Shown here: positions 35,738-47,854 of the stretch, in pieces
How positions within the stretch are numbered: the stretch's first letter is position 1
Layout: every line of letters begins with the position of its first letter
Source: Lycocorax pyrrhopterus obiensis
Lineage: Eukaryota; Chordata; Aves; Passeriformes; Paradisaeidae
Direction: 5' to 3'
Assembly (NCBI GenBank): GCA_014706295.1
Contig: JACSVZ010000025.1
Location: 1,302,001 to 1,366,000, forward strand
Length of the DNA stretch: 64,000 bases
Program-made: the position numbers and the translations under genes
The notes under the pieces: generated by a model
Seen by the model: only the letters and a program-made list of their open reading frames with translations
What the model was told of the DNA's origin: nothing
Databases searched by the model: none

Positions 35738-36066
35738 CAGGAATGGGCAAGTGTGGCCAGCAGCCTGAGGGTGCGGATTTGGTCCTTCCACTCCACTCTC
35801 ATGAGACCTCACCTGGAATGCCCAGCTCGGAGGGACACAAACCTGTTCAAGTGAGTCCAGAGAGGCCACGGAGATGCTCTGAAGGCTGAAGCCCCTCTGC
35901 TCTGGAGGCAGGCTGGGAGAGCTGGGGGTGTTCAGCCTGGAGAAGGCTCCAGGGAGAGCTCAGAGCCCCTTGCAGGGCCTAAAGGGGCTCCAGGAGAGCT
36001 GGAGAGGGACAGGGACAAGGGTCTGGAGTGCCAGGACACAGGGAATGGCTTCTGCTGACAGAAGGC
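35738..36066 (+). mobile_element. Internal CR1 LINE fragment lacking its 3' end
   Basis: Starts near gggcaagtgtggccagcagc, continues through 'gagacctcacctggaatgcc', 'gagtccagagaggccacgga', 'cctctgctctggaggcaggc' and 'aaggggctccaggagagctg', and breaks off after gggaatggcttctgctgaca. The usual downstream 'gccctggcacagggtgccca' and terminal blocks are absent. CR1 copies normally lose the 5' side, so loss of the 3' side implies a later deletion. Confidence 0.85.
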
Positions 36067-36229
36067 AGGGAGAGATGTTTTTGTTCCCCTTGCTTTGAGC
36101 ACTCTCTGCCTCTCTTTACAGACCCCCTCTCTTATCAGACCCCAGAAATACACAAAGATCCTCCGATTCACATCTCCATCCTCTGCCCATCCTTGTATTC
36201 TCCTGCATTCCCCTGAGCTTCCCTAACAA
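36067..36229. other. Unique sequence
   Basis: Nothing recognised. Begins where the CR1 similarity stops. Confidence 0.4.
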
Positions 36230-36620
36230 TCCCCCCTCCAATGTACTTGTAATGCTATTCCCGTGTTTCCTGGGGTTTGCTTGTGTCTGACGAAAAGACC
36301 TCATCATTCCAGATTTGTCTTGCGTGAACTATCACAGGATTAGCGAACTGGAAATCTTTCCGAGTTTTCTTTCAGAAGCTCGTCCCTCGGGAGCATCGCT
36401 TTAGTAAGTGATTTTTCTGTTCTAGCCCAAGGATTGGATCCGCATCCGGTAGCCAAATTGAATTCATTCGGGCAAGGTTAAGAGCCATTTGATACAGTTT
36501 TAGATTAGGTGAAGGCAGCCATATATATTTCATATTCTGCACTAACTGCTGCACAGTTTCCAGGGATGGACCGGCGTAGCACTTATTGACTGCTCCCCAG
36601 CGATCCCGCTGTTACAAATG
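36230..36620. promoter_or_regulatory. Candidate conserved noncoding element
   Basis: Unique block with 'gcgtgaactatcacaggatt', gccaaattgaattcattcgg and 'agccatatatatttcatatt'. AT-moderate with isolated CpGs and no repeat. Confidence 0.3.
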
Positions 36621-36900
36621 GATGTTGCTAAACAGGGAGATGGATCCTAAATCTTTCCCTGCTGAAAGGTAATGGAAATAAAACAGAGCGACAGGCAAAG
36701 GGAATGGCTCGACACTTAATAAAAGGTTGGGGTGGCTGTCGGGGTGGCTGTGGGCAGCGGGGAGAGCTTCCCCCTCGGCTGAGGGAGGGCTGTTTGCATT
36801 CATCCCGTTGGCTTGAGCTCTTTCCCAGGCAGGATTGAGTGGGACCATTAGAGAAAAGTATTGCTGCAGTCACCAGCGTGGTACCGAGCACGGCTGCTGT

Positions 36901-36914
36901 GTTACCGTAGTAAC
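36901..36914. promoter_or_regulatory. RFX-family X-box
   Basis: GTTACCGTAGTAAC matches the palindromic RFX consensus GTNRCC-N2-RGYAAC at every defined position. RFX factors bind such X-boxes in promoters and enhancers of ciliary and neuronal genes. It lies in unique, mildly CpG-bearing DNA (36880-37010) with no adjacent exon recognised, so a distal site is more likely than a promoter. Confidence 0.5.
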
Positions 36915-38372
36915 AGGGAGGTGCTCGGATCCTTCCTGCTCCCCTTCCCCGGCTTGTAGGGAGCTGAATTCAGCGACGTGGCCGCGTGCACCGATGAGGC
37001 TGAGCTGTGTCAGCCAAGGATAGAGACATGGTTTGAATAGCAGGACAAATGGGTTTCTCTGTTTCCTTAAGGTGAGCCCATCCACAGCGGTAGTGATGCC
37101 TGAAATGCTCGTGTGCCATCGCCATCTGCTCCCGCTGGAATGATCTCAAGAGCGGGATCCCCTGGGGCCGGAGCCCTCCTTCCGTGTGCTTGGCCTGTGG
37201 CAGGAAAAAAGGGAAAAGGAATTGCTCTGAGGCCTCAGAGAGGCTGCTCAGGCTGTGAGGTACACACGGAGGCACAGGGAGCTGGGGCAGCATCCCATGG
37301 GTCCAGGTGCAGCCGTGGAAAGCAGGAAGGGAAATCTCTGCTGTCAGTGCAGAAGAGCTCACAGTGCCGTGCACAGCTTTTAGCACAAGCCAGCTGAGAA
37401 AGGACTTTGGAAAAGAAGCCAGTTATATTTAGGATAACCAAAAGTCCCCCGTCAAGGATCCTAAGGACAGTCAAGGCCAATAAAATTCTGTTTTTACTCA
37501 CAAATCTCACCAATACTCCAGAGCATCCGGCCCGGGATGTTTATTGCTTTTCCAAAGGGCCCAGCTCCTGAACTCATGACATGAAATGAGGGGCTCAGCC
37601 TTCCTTGCCTTTTGACTGTTTGATCTTTACAGCAGCAGGGAAAATTTGGAAAACATAACCTTTGCGTTCTGCAGAGCCAGGGAGCAAATAAAAAGGACAT
37701 GGAAGTCGTTTGCTATTTATTTCTATTTCAGAAAAATTTTGTAGTTTCTTTTTTTTGTTGTTGTTTATTTTGAAAGCACCTCGGTCTCACACTCTTTTTT
37801 TAAGTGCTTGAAGCGGTTTTGGGGAGTGGAGAGGTGTAAATAATGACAGGGTTTGGGCCTTTTTGTGCATCTTCTGAGCTGTTCCTTAACCTGCTAGAAA
37901 CGAGGCAAATGAGAACTAGGGAATGAAAAGCTGCCCAAGGATGTGACAGGGAAGAGCATAGATCCTCTTCTCCTGGAAGTGTGTTTCCCAGGAGTGGATG
38001 GAGCTGGTGGAAGTGAGAATGCTTGACCTGAACTCTTGTGTCACACCGAGAGCTCTTCAAAGCAGGAGATAGCACAGAAGAGCTCTTCAGCTTCATGGCA
38101 CAAGTGGCTCTAGAAATGGTGTTCGGTGTCAATTCTCACTCCATCTTGTCCAGAGGACGTTTGCCAAGGCTGTTCCGGGTGGTTGTGTTAGACAGAGTCC
38201 CGGGAGTCGTAGACCTGTGACTGTGTGACATCAGCATCGAGATGTCTCCACTTCCCCTCCAGACAAAGCCGGGGATGAGGGGGGCAGGAGGACACAGCAG
38301 GAAGACACAGGGCACTGCCATGAGAGGATGTGACATTTAAGCTCCACTTTATCTGTCTTTTGTCAGTAGAAG
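36915..38372. other. Unique sequence without recognised genes
   Basis: AT-rich patch with poly-T at about 37690-37800 (tttcttttttttgttgttgt). No repeat or gene recognised. Confidence 0.42.
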
Positions 38373-38437
38373 CCCTCCTCCTCCTCCTTCTTTTCCTTCT
38401 CCTCCTGCTCCTCCTCCTTTTCCTTCTCCTCCTCTAC
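38373..38437. repeat. Polypyrimidine tract, CTC/CCT-type low complexity
   Basis: About 65 bp of almost pure C/T on the plus strand, built from two imperfect copies of a cctcctcc…ttttccttctcctcct unit. Mirror-repeat polypyrimidine tracts of this kind can adopt triplex structures. Confidence 0.8.
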
Positions 38438-40384
38438 CCATGCTCATCACTCAAGCTGCCCCTGTGAAATTCAGGGTCCCTTTGATGAGTCTCTGGGGCT
38501 GGCATCTCCTTCCCTGTGCTAATCCATGATGTCTCCTCCCATGGGGCTTTCCCATCTCATCTGCCCAGCTATAAACGTGTTTCTCCCCATTCTCCCCATT
38601 CATTGACCCTCCTGTTTAAAATGGCTGCAGGACTGGTGGGGAAAATGAGCATTTTTGTTCTGATTTGAAGCAGAAAAAATCAACCCCTCCTCAAAAAATT
38701 GCTCTGTGTCATTGCTTGGTTTGTTTTCTTCATAAACCAATTCAAAACTACCAGTTGGTTTCTTTGTTTGTTTGTTTGGGTTAGAAATGAGTGCAAGCCA
38801 GGTAAAAATGTTTTAGCTTGAGGGATTTGCCATCCTGAAAAGAAAAAAAATGCAGAGAAGGAAGTGTGGAGGAAGCAAAGCTCAAATAACACAGTGCTGT
38901 GAATCCCATCTACCTGGGAATTAAACATCGCTCCTTTTCCAGCATTTCCTCGGAGAAGCCCAGGCACAGTGAACAGTTTTGACAAATGTGTTTATACTGT
39001 TTATATTGTTTGATAGGAATCTTCTAGTCAGTACTGAAATACAGCATTGTGGGGCAGGGTGGGGAGGGAAGATGCACATTCATCTGTCCAGAGAGAAAAC
39101 GGCATGGTAGGATTGACATGGGTACAGGCAGATCTGGGACCTACTGGGCAGCAGCCAGAGGTGTTTGGTGGAGGGTATTTGGTGGCTGTGTATCCAGCAG
39201 TGTAAATGCAAGGGAGAGCGTTTCCCTGCTGGCATCTGCATGGAGAACAGCGATAAATTTGGGATGAAAGATCGCACTCATCACTGTGAGACCCTGAAGG
39301 GACGGCCAGGCACGGAGATGGAGAGTGATGGCTCACCAGGCACAGGAGCTGAGCTGGCAGGAGCCTTCCTACCTCCCGGAGCCGACCTTGGCTCAGGAAA
39401 AAGAAAACCACAATGTTTTTGCTGCTCTTCAGAATTCATCCTTTTTTCCAGGGTCCCAATTTCACATCCTTTGGAGGAGGAGGCAGGCTTTGGTGCTGAC
39501 TCTGGATGTCTCCCTAGGCCAGCTTCAGAGGAGGCTGTGTCATCTCCAACCTTTCAAGGAAGCCACAAGGGCTTAATTAAAACCTAAACTCGCGCACCAC
39601 TATTCAGATGAGACCGTCTGCTCCTCTGCTGACGGCAGCTCAAACTTGTCACTTTGCTCATGCTGCACATCCGTGCTGGAAGGGAGGAAATTTCAGCTGA
39701 GAGACAGGCCCAGGGCTGGCGTGGGCTGAGCCCTTCTGCCGGAATCCTCCGGCTGGCAGGAGCGGGTCGGGGTGCCGGCAGCATCCCTGTAAGGACAGGG
39801 AGCAATCAATCACTGGGGCTTCATTAAAAGATGCATCGGAGGCAGCTGCTTGACAGAGCCGGTGTGCAGAGGTGACACAGACCTGACTCCAGTCACTGGC
39901 ACTTGAGGGAGAGGGAAAATCTGCATTTCCTAATCACATGGCTCTGGTCAGAAGTCACTTGTTTTCAGCTCCACTCTGGGCATTTCCATGCTTAGAAGGA
40001 ATAAATGTGATATCAGCCATTGCCTCCCATCCCTGAGGAGTCAGCTGGGACATGAAAAGGAGCAGCCACAGAGAGACATGGTTTGGGGGAGTGGGAGACC
40101 CACAAGAGTGTGGATTCAGGGAGCAGCTTAAAAGCAGGGTGGAAAATCCAGCCCATCCATGCAATATCAGTTTGTGGTTCCCAGTAAAAGAATAAACCAG
40201 GTACTGAAAAGGGGCATATCTGTGAGATGTGCTCGTTCCTGCGTGTGGCTGAAGCATTCGTTCCTCTGTGTGTGCTGATAGGGCTGTGCACGGAGGGACC
40301 GCACCTGTAGGACACACCTGTGTGACACAGGACAGGTGTGCACACCAGGAACATGTGCAGGGTGTGTATCTGCGTCCAGACAGA
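38438..40384. other. Unique sequence without recognised genes
   Basis: Contains a short (TTTG)n run at about 38759-38779. Frames at 39028-39587 lie on both strands with no domain support. Confidence 0.42.
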
Positions 40385-40806
40385 CCAGAAGAGACCTTCG
40401 TGAGACTCAAGGGACCATGGAGAGATTGTAGAAACCATGGCGAGGTGGTAGAAATTTTGGTGAGGCTGAAGACACCATGGTGATGTTGTAGAGACCAGTG
40501 AGGTGGTGGAGATGTTGATTAGGCTGTAGAGACTGTGGTGAGGTTGTAGAGACCTTGATGAGGCTGTAGAGACCATGCTGAGGTTGAAGACACCATGGTG
40601 AGGTTGTAAGACCAGGGAGAGGTTGTAGAAAGTGTGGTGAGGCTGAAGAGACCATGGTGATGTTGTAGAGACCACAGTGAGGTGGTGGAGATGTTGATTA
40701 GGCTGTAGAGACTGTGGTGAGGGTGTAGAGACCATGGTGAGGTTGAAGACACCATGGTGAGTCTGAAGACACCGCGGTGAGGCTGAAGACACCATGGTGA
40801 GGTTGC
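40385..40806. repeat. Minisatellite, ~20-21 bp unit with ~178-bp higher-order repeat
   Basis: About 420 bp of variants of the unit gaccatggtgaggttgtaga. A longer block beginning tgaggctgaagacaccatgg (40461) recurs at about 40638, giving a higher-order period of roughly 178 bp. Right next to it, at about 40807, CR1 similarity starts, so the array abuts or replaced part of a CR1. Near absence of stops yields long antisense frames with a recurring Thr/Met/Val/Ser and Leu-Gln-Pro-His pattern that are not genes. Confidence 0.93.
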
Positions 40807-41015
40807 TCCTCTGGTGCAGCTGGAGGCCGTTTCCTCTTGTCCTGTCACTTCTTCCCTCAGAGCAGAGCCCGACCCCCATCTGGCTGCCCCCTCCTGTCAG
40901 AGAGTTGTGGAGACCCACAAGGTCCCCCCTGAGCCTCCTTTTCTCCAGCCCGAGTTCCCCCCCAACTCCCTCAGCTGCTCCTGGTGCTCCAGCCCCTTCC
41001 CCAGCTCCCTTCCCT
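40807..41015 (-). mobile_element. CR1 LINE fragment adjoining minisatellite
   Basis: Contains 'ggtgcagctggaggccgttt', 'cctcttgtcctgtcacttct', 'gttgtggagacccacaaggt' and 'ctgctcctggtgctccagcc', the reverse complement of an internal CR1 region. The expected 3' end would lie to the left, where the minisatellite is found instead. Confidence 0.85.
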
Positions 41016-41257
41016 GCTCTGTTCATGGTGTCTTGCTTCTGCCTGGGGTCCCCAGGAGGTGCTGCAGGAGGCGGTTCCCTCAGGAGGCCGCCAGCCATTC
41101 CCACATCCCTCTGATTCCCAGCACGCAGGGCCCCTGTGCCAAGCCAATCCCACAACCACTTGCACAGTAGCTGCAGGAAAGTAATTTCTACATTACTTGG
41201 TGCTCGAATGTCGGAAACCGGGCTGGGCCTTGCTCAGGTGCTTCCTGAACAAGCACA
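41016..41257. other. Unique sequence
   Basis: Nothing recognised between two CR1 copies. Confidence 0.4.
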
Positions 41258-41490
41258 AGAAGGGAGATTAGATATTGGGAAGGAATTGTTCCCTGGGAGG
41301 GTGGGCAGGCCCTGGCACAGGGTGCCCAGAGAAGCTGTGGCTGCCCCTGGATCCCTGGAAGTGTCCAAGGCCAGGCTGGATGGGGCTTGGAGCAGCCTGG
41401 GACAGTGGAAGGTGTCCCTGCCCATGGCAGGAGGTGGGACTGGATGATGTCTAAGGTTCCTTCCAACCCAAACCATTCTGGGATTCCAGG
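41258..41490 (+). mobile_element. CR1 LINE 3'-end fragment
   Basis: Carries 'tagatattgggaaggaattg', 'ggccctggcacagggtgccc', 'ggaagtgtccaaggccaggc', 'gtccctgcccatggcaggag', 'tccaacccaaaccattctgg' in order. Plus orientation. Confidence 0.93.
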
Positions 41491-44249
41491 ATATCCAGTG
41501 CCACTTCCAGGTGCATGAGATGCTGTGAGGGCACCACACACATCCCAGCCCATCCTGCTGTCACTGATCTCTCTCTGAGGAGATCCCAGCTGCTCTCTGC
41601 GCTCCATCTGCAGCCTCCAAACAGCCATTGCAGGGGAGAAAATAAAACATTGAGTTCAAGGGGGGGAGGGAAAAATGATTTTTTAAAAAATCAGCTCTTC
41701 TGGCATCCCATAAATCTCAATTTATTTGTCCTTTTCTTTTTATACAAGCGTGAAGGGAAGCAAAGCCATGAGTGTAGAGCCTCCCCAGGGACCCTGTCAG
41801 CGTGGAGGGTGATGTCCAAGGCAAGAAGCCTTCAGCCCTCAGCCACCTGTAGAGAGGGGAAGGGGCTTTGTGGAGTTTAATTTAATTTTTCCCCTCAGGT
41901 GTCTCTGTGGTGGGATCATTCACAGGTGATTTTTGCCCCAGGGAAGAGGAAGGTGCTGGAAGGGGAAGGAGAGGCTGGAGAGCAGAACTGTGGGAAGTGA
42001 CCTGAGGGTTCTGGTCGAGGGCAAGTTGGACACGAGCCACCAGTGTGTCCTGGCAGCCCAAAGGCCACCGTGTCCTGGGGGTAGGAGGGCAGGGAGGGAT
42101 TGTCCTGCTCTGCTCTGCGCTGGGGCAGCCTCACCTCCGGTGGTGGGGCCTCGTGGCTGCCCTCCCTCAGGGCTGTTGGGCACAGGGGGTGTCTCAGCCC
42201 ACGTGAAAACACCTCTTCAACCAAATACCTGTATCCTGGCTTGTTGCTGAAGCAGTAATTGTGGGGTTTTGGGTGGCTTGGGATTTTATTTTGCTTCTTG
42301 GAGTAGCTGCTCTGTTTTCCCTGAGCTCCCCGCAGGATTTGCTGAGGAGTTTGCCATCCACAGCACCTGGATTTGATGTGCCCATGGCTGCAGAGAGGTG
42401 GGATTGGGGTGCTCCCAGCACCAGGAGGCCTTGGAGGATCCTGCCTGTTTAACAGCCCTTTTCTGCCTGTTTAACATCCCTCTTTCACCCCTCTGTGCGC
42501 AGAACTTGTATCCACATCTTCATTTTCCCTGGACTAGGACATTCACAACTGGCGTGCGGTAGTACAGCAGTAATTACACTCTCCATCGCTTTCCCATCAA
42601 GAAATAAATGGAAGAAAACCACATCCCAAGGTAGCAGCACTGACCTTCATTTCGGAAGGTCAGTCACAGTCAGCTGGGCTATAATCCAGCCCTAAATTTA
42701 CCCAAGACCTTGCTGTTCCTCAAGCTGGTCACGTGCTGAGATGGGGGCAGCTGCCAGTGCTGGGGAGGCTGACGGGAGAGGCACAAGTGCTCTGGGAGGT
42801 GTTTTCTGTAGGAAAAGGTGTCTGTGAGGAGGGGCTGGGGGTGGATTTTTGGGGACACTAACATGTGCTTCACTCTGTTGGTGGCTTTGAGAGCAGGAAG
42901 GTGTTGGGGTCCCCCTGAGGTCAGACACTCAAAGTTCATTAATCCCGTTCTCCTCCGTGGCCTGGCAGGGCTGGGACACTGCCTGTATCTCCCTGAAATG
43001 CCCCTTTGCCTATTGATGATGGATAAACTTCTTTCCGAAGACCTTCCCTGAGGTGTGGTGCCTGATGGGACTTTAAAAGAACTTGGGCTTCCTTCACTCT
43101 GTCCTACGTAGCTCCGAGTGATGAAACTCTCCCTCCAGGGTTGGCAGCACTGGGATAAACCTTGGGAAAGGTCACCCTGTCTGTCCCATTCCCTCCAGCC
43201 TCTTGGCTGCTGCACCGTGTCCTCACCAGTCTCACCAGCCTGCTGCTGGCTGCAGAGATGGGAATATTCCAGTTCCTCAGCCCATGGAATGCCAGGGAAT
43301 GTGGTCACCAGTTTATTCACCACCCTGTCACCCGGACCATTGAAAGCTTGCTGAGGGAGTATCTATTTCAAGGCCTTCAGGATGCCACAGTGTTGTGTCC
43401 TGTAGTCCAGGAGAACCTTCCCTGCTCTGCTCTGATGCTGTGATGGAGGGAGGTCCGGCATTTCTTGATGTTCCTTAGGGAAGCTACCCTCCCTTCTGTT
43501 ACAAAGGAGCTCTGTCTCCTCTTTCCAACATTATTCTTGTGTTGTGCTGCCCAGGAAGGGGGTTTTGGGCTCTGTGTGGAGTGGACAGCTGTCCTCTGTG
43601 CCCAATCCCACTTCCTCTGGCTGTGGAAGGGAGGGAGATGTTTCTGCCATTCCCTGGGAGGATGATTGTGAAACGTTGAGGTGAAAGACCCTGTCACGAT
43701 CTGCTGTAAATCCAGCTGCATTCCTGGGCCTCAGCTGCCCTGACACAAGGTGCAGGGCAAGAACTGGATCCTGGTGTCTTTATTATCCCTCTAGACTTGC
43801 TCTGCGTCTCTCACTTGCTGTCTTTGAAAGAGGAGGAGGGGGAAATAGATGGCCATGAGAATTGTGTTCAGCTATTTCATTTAAGTCATAATCATTTCTA
43901 ATCTCAGCGTGCAGGGACTGCATCACACGGCCCAATCAGTCACTGAGATTGTCCTGCAGCTGCAGTTTAGCCAGGAAAAAAGAAGCTATCCAGAGACAGA
44001 AATGCGGGAAACAAGCGTCTCTGGGGCTGTGCAACTTGGTAATGATGGGACAGCCCAGGTGTCTGAGCACTGGTGGGTTATCCAAACCAGTCCTGTGGAT
44101 CAGAGACGCGGCCCTGGGATGGGAATGGAAGAAGGAACAAAGGGTTTATGGAGTAATGACTCGCTCCAAGTGTAGATGGAGGAGGTGGGCAGCCTTCTGT
44201 CCTCGCTGCAGGCAGGGCTGGCAGTGCAATTCCCTGTGGGATACCCGCA
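41491..44249. other. Unique sequence without recognised genes
   Basis: The 214-codon minus frame at 42679-43323 is the longest here outside repeats, but it has no recognisable domain and overlaps plus-strand frames of similar quality. A short AT-rich patch at about 43850-43905 (catttaagtcataatcattt) could be a small regulatory element. Confidence 0.4.
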
Positions 44250-44398
44250 GAATCGTAGAATCCCAGGGTGGTTTGGGTTGGAAGGGAACTTAGAGACCAT
44301 CCCGTTCCACCCCCTGCCATGGGCAGGGACACCTTCCACCAGACCAGGGTGCTCCAAGCCCTGTTCAACTTGGCCTTGGACACTTCCAGGGATGAGGA
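44250..44398 (-). mobile_element. CR1 LINE 3'-end fragment
   Basis: Reads gaatcgtagaatcccagggt, 'ggtttgggttggaagggaac', 'cctgccatgggcagggacac' and 'ttggccttggacacttccag' on the plus strand. Confidence 0.92.
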
Positions 44399-46849
44399 GG
44401 AGTTTCCTCAGACAGCAAGTGGGTCCCAAACAAGGGTATTTCATCCGGGCAGATGGCAGGGGGTGACCTGAACTCTGCTCATCTCTTCCCGAGGGAGCCC
44501 TGTGGCAGCATCGCTGGGATCCATCCCTCAGCATTCAGGGCTGGGGACACGGAGCAGCAGGTTTTCCACTTGTGCCGTTGAGTCTCTGTGTGTCTGTCAG
44601 GTTTTAATACAGATTGTTGTCTGTTTTCCCACACCAGGAGGGCCGAGTGCCCTTGGTGATGGGATTTGCCTGCCCAAAGAGCGTTCTGGCAGTGGTGTGA
44701 GTGCCCTCACGTCCTGCCGGACTCTCCTCTGGGAAGTCCCTGAGCAGGCGAAAGGGAAGGACGCTATTGGGGAAGTTGGAATCCCTCCAGCATCTGTGAT
44801 CCTCTCATGTTTGCTCCCTGTGTGTTTGCCAAAAGCACCCTTATTTATTTCATCAGCTAAATGCTGCAAACCAGATGCCTGAGTTCCATCAAGGCATTTA
44901 ATGATGATGATCACTGCTTCCCCTAATGCAGTGTCTTCTAGCGAGGACAATGCCACAGCAGTGCACAGCTGTTGACCAATGGGGGCCTGTCTGTTTTCTC
45001 TAGTGTTTTATGGTACTTTTCTATTTTTTTCTGCTAGGCCTCCTATTTTCCCCGTTTTTCTTTTTTTTCTTTTTTTTTCTGCTGAGTTGCAGGAAGTTCT
45101 GAGGTGGAACGTGGCAGCTGTTTAATGGTGCAGGAGCCTGGCGAGGCAGATGAGCTCAGGGAGCGAGGAGAGCCTCCCTCTCCTCTGTAGTGCTGCAGAA
45201 AGCCTCCTGCATGACAGAAACTCGGTCCCTGCGTCCTCCCAGAAGCAGGAAAAGGCTGCGGCTGCTCTTTCCCAGCTAAGCTGGGAGTAAATAACACAAA
45301 TGAGTAAATAACACAGACCAAGCTGCATTAGGAGGGTCTGGCACAGCCAGAAGGGAAGATTGAGCCTAAGGGGTTTGTTTCTGGTGCAGAGCCGTGTTTT
45401 TCCTTGGCTGGATGCACCAAGATGAGCTCAAGAGGACACGAGATAGGGCACAGATGTTGGGAAAGGCACACGTTGGGCATGCTGGGATACCTTGGCACAG
45501 GAGAGCTGCTCAGGCCCTGTATTTCCCCGGCGTGTGCTTGGCTGTTCTGCTGAGCTGCTCCGTTGATCCGGAATAGGGACTGAGAACCTGCCGGGGACAG
45601 GTCGGGCTGCTCCGTTTTATCTTTCTCCAGGAAGGTGGGAGCAGGATGGTGTCCTTGCACCCCAAAGGTGTTCCAGGATGGACGTGCCACAGCTGCTGTG
45701 GAGACAGGCAGGGACACTTCCCAAAAGGTGTAAGGAGACCTTTGGGCTGCTGCCATCCTATAGGAACCATCCGTGGCTGTTCAATCCAACCGCGGCGTCG
45801 CTTTCCTGCCGGGAAGTGCCGTGTAACTTCTGGAGGTGTGGTAAGATCTCTTAAGAGACAATTAAGAATTTCAGAGTTGCTTTGATATTTGTTGAACAAA
45901 ACGTTGACACAACACACCAGGCTATTCGGGTTTGTTTTAACTTGCAGTTTAGGCTTCCAAACAAAAAAAAAAAAAAGGAGAGTATGAAATGAATTAGCAA
46001 ATTATTTTGATTGCTTTGTTCATTTTTCCAGCGAGAAAGTTACCCACCTGGAAAATACTGACTGGCTGCAGGCAGGAACAGAATTTATTACCTGAGATAA
46101 ATGGATCTGGGATAAAAGTCCTCTTTATTTTTTCATTTTAGCTGCAAAGGATGATATGCTTCTGTTCTGCTCTTTGTGCCTGAGATCAAATAAGAAGGAA
46201 CTTTGCATAGGTGTGCCAATGCCTTTCAAGGGGAAGTTTCTCCCCCACCCCAACCTTCCTTTTCCTCCTGGAAGCAGCACCTTGGACTTGAGATGAGAGC
46301 AGTGTTTGACGTCCTTTTCAGTGATGCCGGCGTGACTCTGAATCCCAGAACTGGCGCTCATCCTGCGTTCCATCCCATGTGCACAGGCTCTGATCTCTCT
46401 ACCGTGGCCTTGTTTTATTCCCTTTTTTCTCCCTTTCTTTGCCCATTTCTTTGGCAAAGAAGGCTTTGTGGGAGAAGCCTCGTTTCATTTCCCCGCAGGT
46501 CCCGAGGGGCGGCTGGCGGATCTCATATGCAGGGTGTCAGCTGCGTTAAATGAACGCGCTCAGATCACTGTAAATCCCTATTTACACATAATAAACACGA
46601 GGATATAAAACACAGGGGAAATAATACATTATTGATTACAGCAGTGGCATGTAATGTCCTCTGAAAGGCGGGCGGTGCATGCCCATCCATCAGCGCTCTG
46701 AACGCGGATCCTCCCACTCCTTGGGAATTCAGGGCAGGTCAGCTGCGTGTGCCTGGCTCACCTGGCTCCCTGTGCAGAGAGGATGGGCAGGAGTGGGGAA
46801 AGGTGGCTTAGAGCTGTTTGCAGATAGAACAGCAAAGGGGGGTATTGGC
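44399..46849. other. Unique sequence without recognised genes
   Basis: Includes a 17-bp tandem duplication (gagtaaataacaca) at about 45284-45317, T-rich DNA at 45055-45080, and an A-run at about 45962-45975. AT-rich patches at 45850-46140 and 46545-46650 (taatacattattgattacag) are weak noncoding-element candidates. Confidence 0.4.
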
Positions 46850-47056
46850 CTACAAGGAAGAAGTTTTGACAGAGAGGGTGGGGAGGCCCTGGCAGAGGCT
46901 GCCCAGAGAAGCTGTGGCTGCCCCGTCCCTGGAAGTGTCCAAGGCCAGGCTGGACGGGGCTTGGAGCAACCTGGGCTAGTGGGAGGTGTCCCTGCCCGTG
47001 GCAGGGTTGGTACTGGATGGGCTTTGTTTCTTCCAACCCAAACCATGCCATGATAG
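46850..47056 (+). mobile_element. CR1 LINE 3'-end fragment
   Basis: Carries 'gagggtggggaggccctggc', 'gcccagagaagctgtggctg', 'ggaagtgtccaaggccaggc', 'gtccctgcccgtggcagggt' and 'ttccaacccaaaccatgcca'. Plus orientation. Confidence 0.92.
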
Positions 47057-47854
47057 TTCTCTGGCCTGCAGCCCTGTCTGTTGGGCATGTTGGAATTTTC
47101 CTTTAAGCAAGAAGGTGCTTGAAAAATATTTCCCTACAAGTGCAGCCAGAGCATTCAAATCTGCATGTCTTTCCCTCTCAGAGCAGACAGTATCTCCCGT
47201 AAGGAGTGGTTTATGTGCAGGATGCCCTGGTCACATCTATTTGTGAGCAAAATGAAAGCTTGGTACAACACCTGGGGGGTGCAGGGTCAGTTATTTTTTG
47301 GGATTGGGAAGGATGGCTCACAAGCCCTGACACCACTCTTATGGCTACGGGTAAGATGCACTCCAAAACAAAAAGTGTGGTGTTTTTTTCTCTGTGTATA
47401 TGACTTTTTGTTCGGTTTTGTGTTTGTTTTTTTTAAAAATGGTGATGTGACGTGCTCACCACCTGAGGTGCCCTATCAGCATCACTGCCCCAGCACTCGT
47501 GTTGCAGTGATGAAGAGCAATGTTTTGATGGCTGCTGAAATTGTAGGTGATGATTCCTTCTTTCTCAGCAGCAGGCACCATCCCTCATCTCCCATGCGAT
47601 TCATGAAATTCATTCCCTTGTTTTATCTCTGGCTGAGGTTGCAGGCGGGTGAGGTCGGTGAGGCTTGACAGGCATCTGGAATAGGTTTTGTTGGGTTTAA
47701 ATGAGTTGAGAGTTCAAAGCCAGGCAGGTAATGGAGCGGTTCTGCTCCCCTTGTTCGCTCTGAGGGGATGGCAGACCTTCCTGCTCCTCACAGCACTGGT
47801 TCAGAGGCCAAGTGCTCCAGTCAGGAGAATCCTGAGGCGCAGCCGTGTTAGAGG
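47057..47854. other. Unique sequence
   Basis: No gene or repeat recognised. The 167-codon plus frame 47165-47668 has no domain and contains a hydrophobic Phe/Val run derived from a T-rich stretch. Confidence 0.4.

Noticed and set aside
40013..41155. 380-codon minus-strand open frame with a repetitive Leu-Gln-Pro-His pattern
   Set aside because: It is the antisense translation of the 40.4-40.8 kb minisatellite plus a CR1 fragment; low stop density comes from the repeat unit, and no domain or splice structure is present.
42679..43323. 214-codon minus-strand open frame outside known repeats
   Set aside because: No domain, no clear splice or promoter signals, and comparable frames on the plus strand. 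Kept as chance unless expression shows otherwise.
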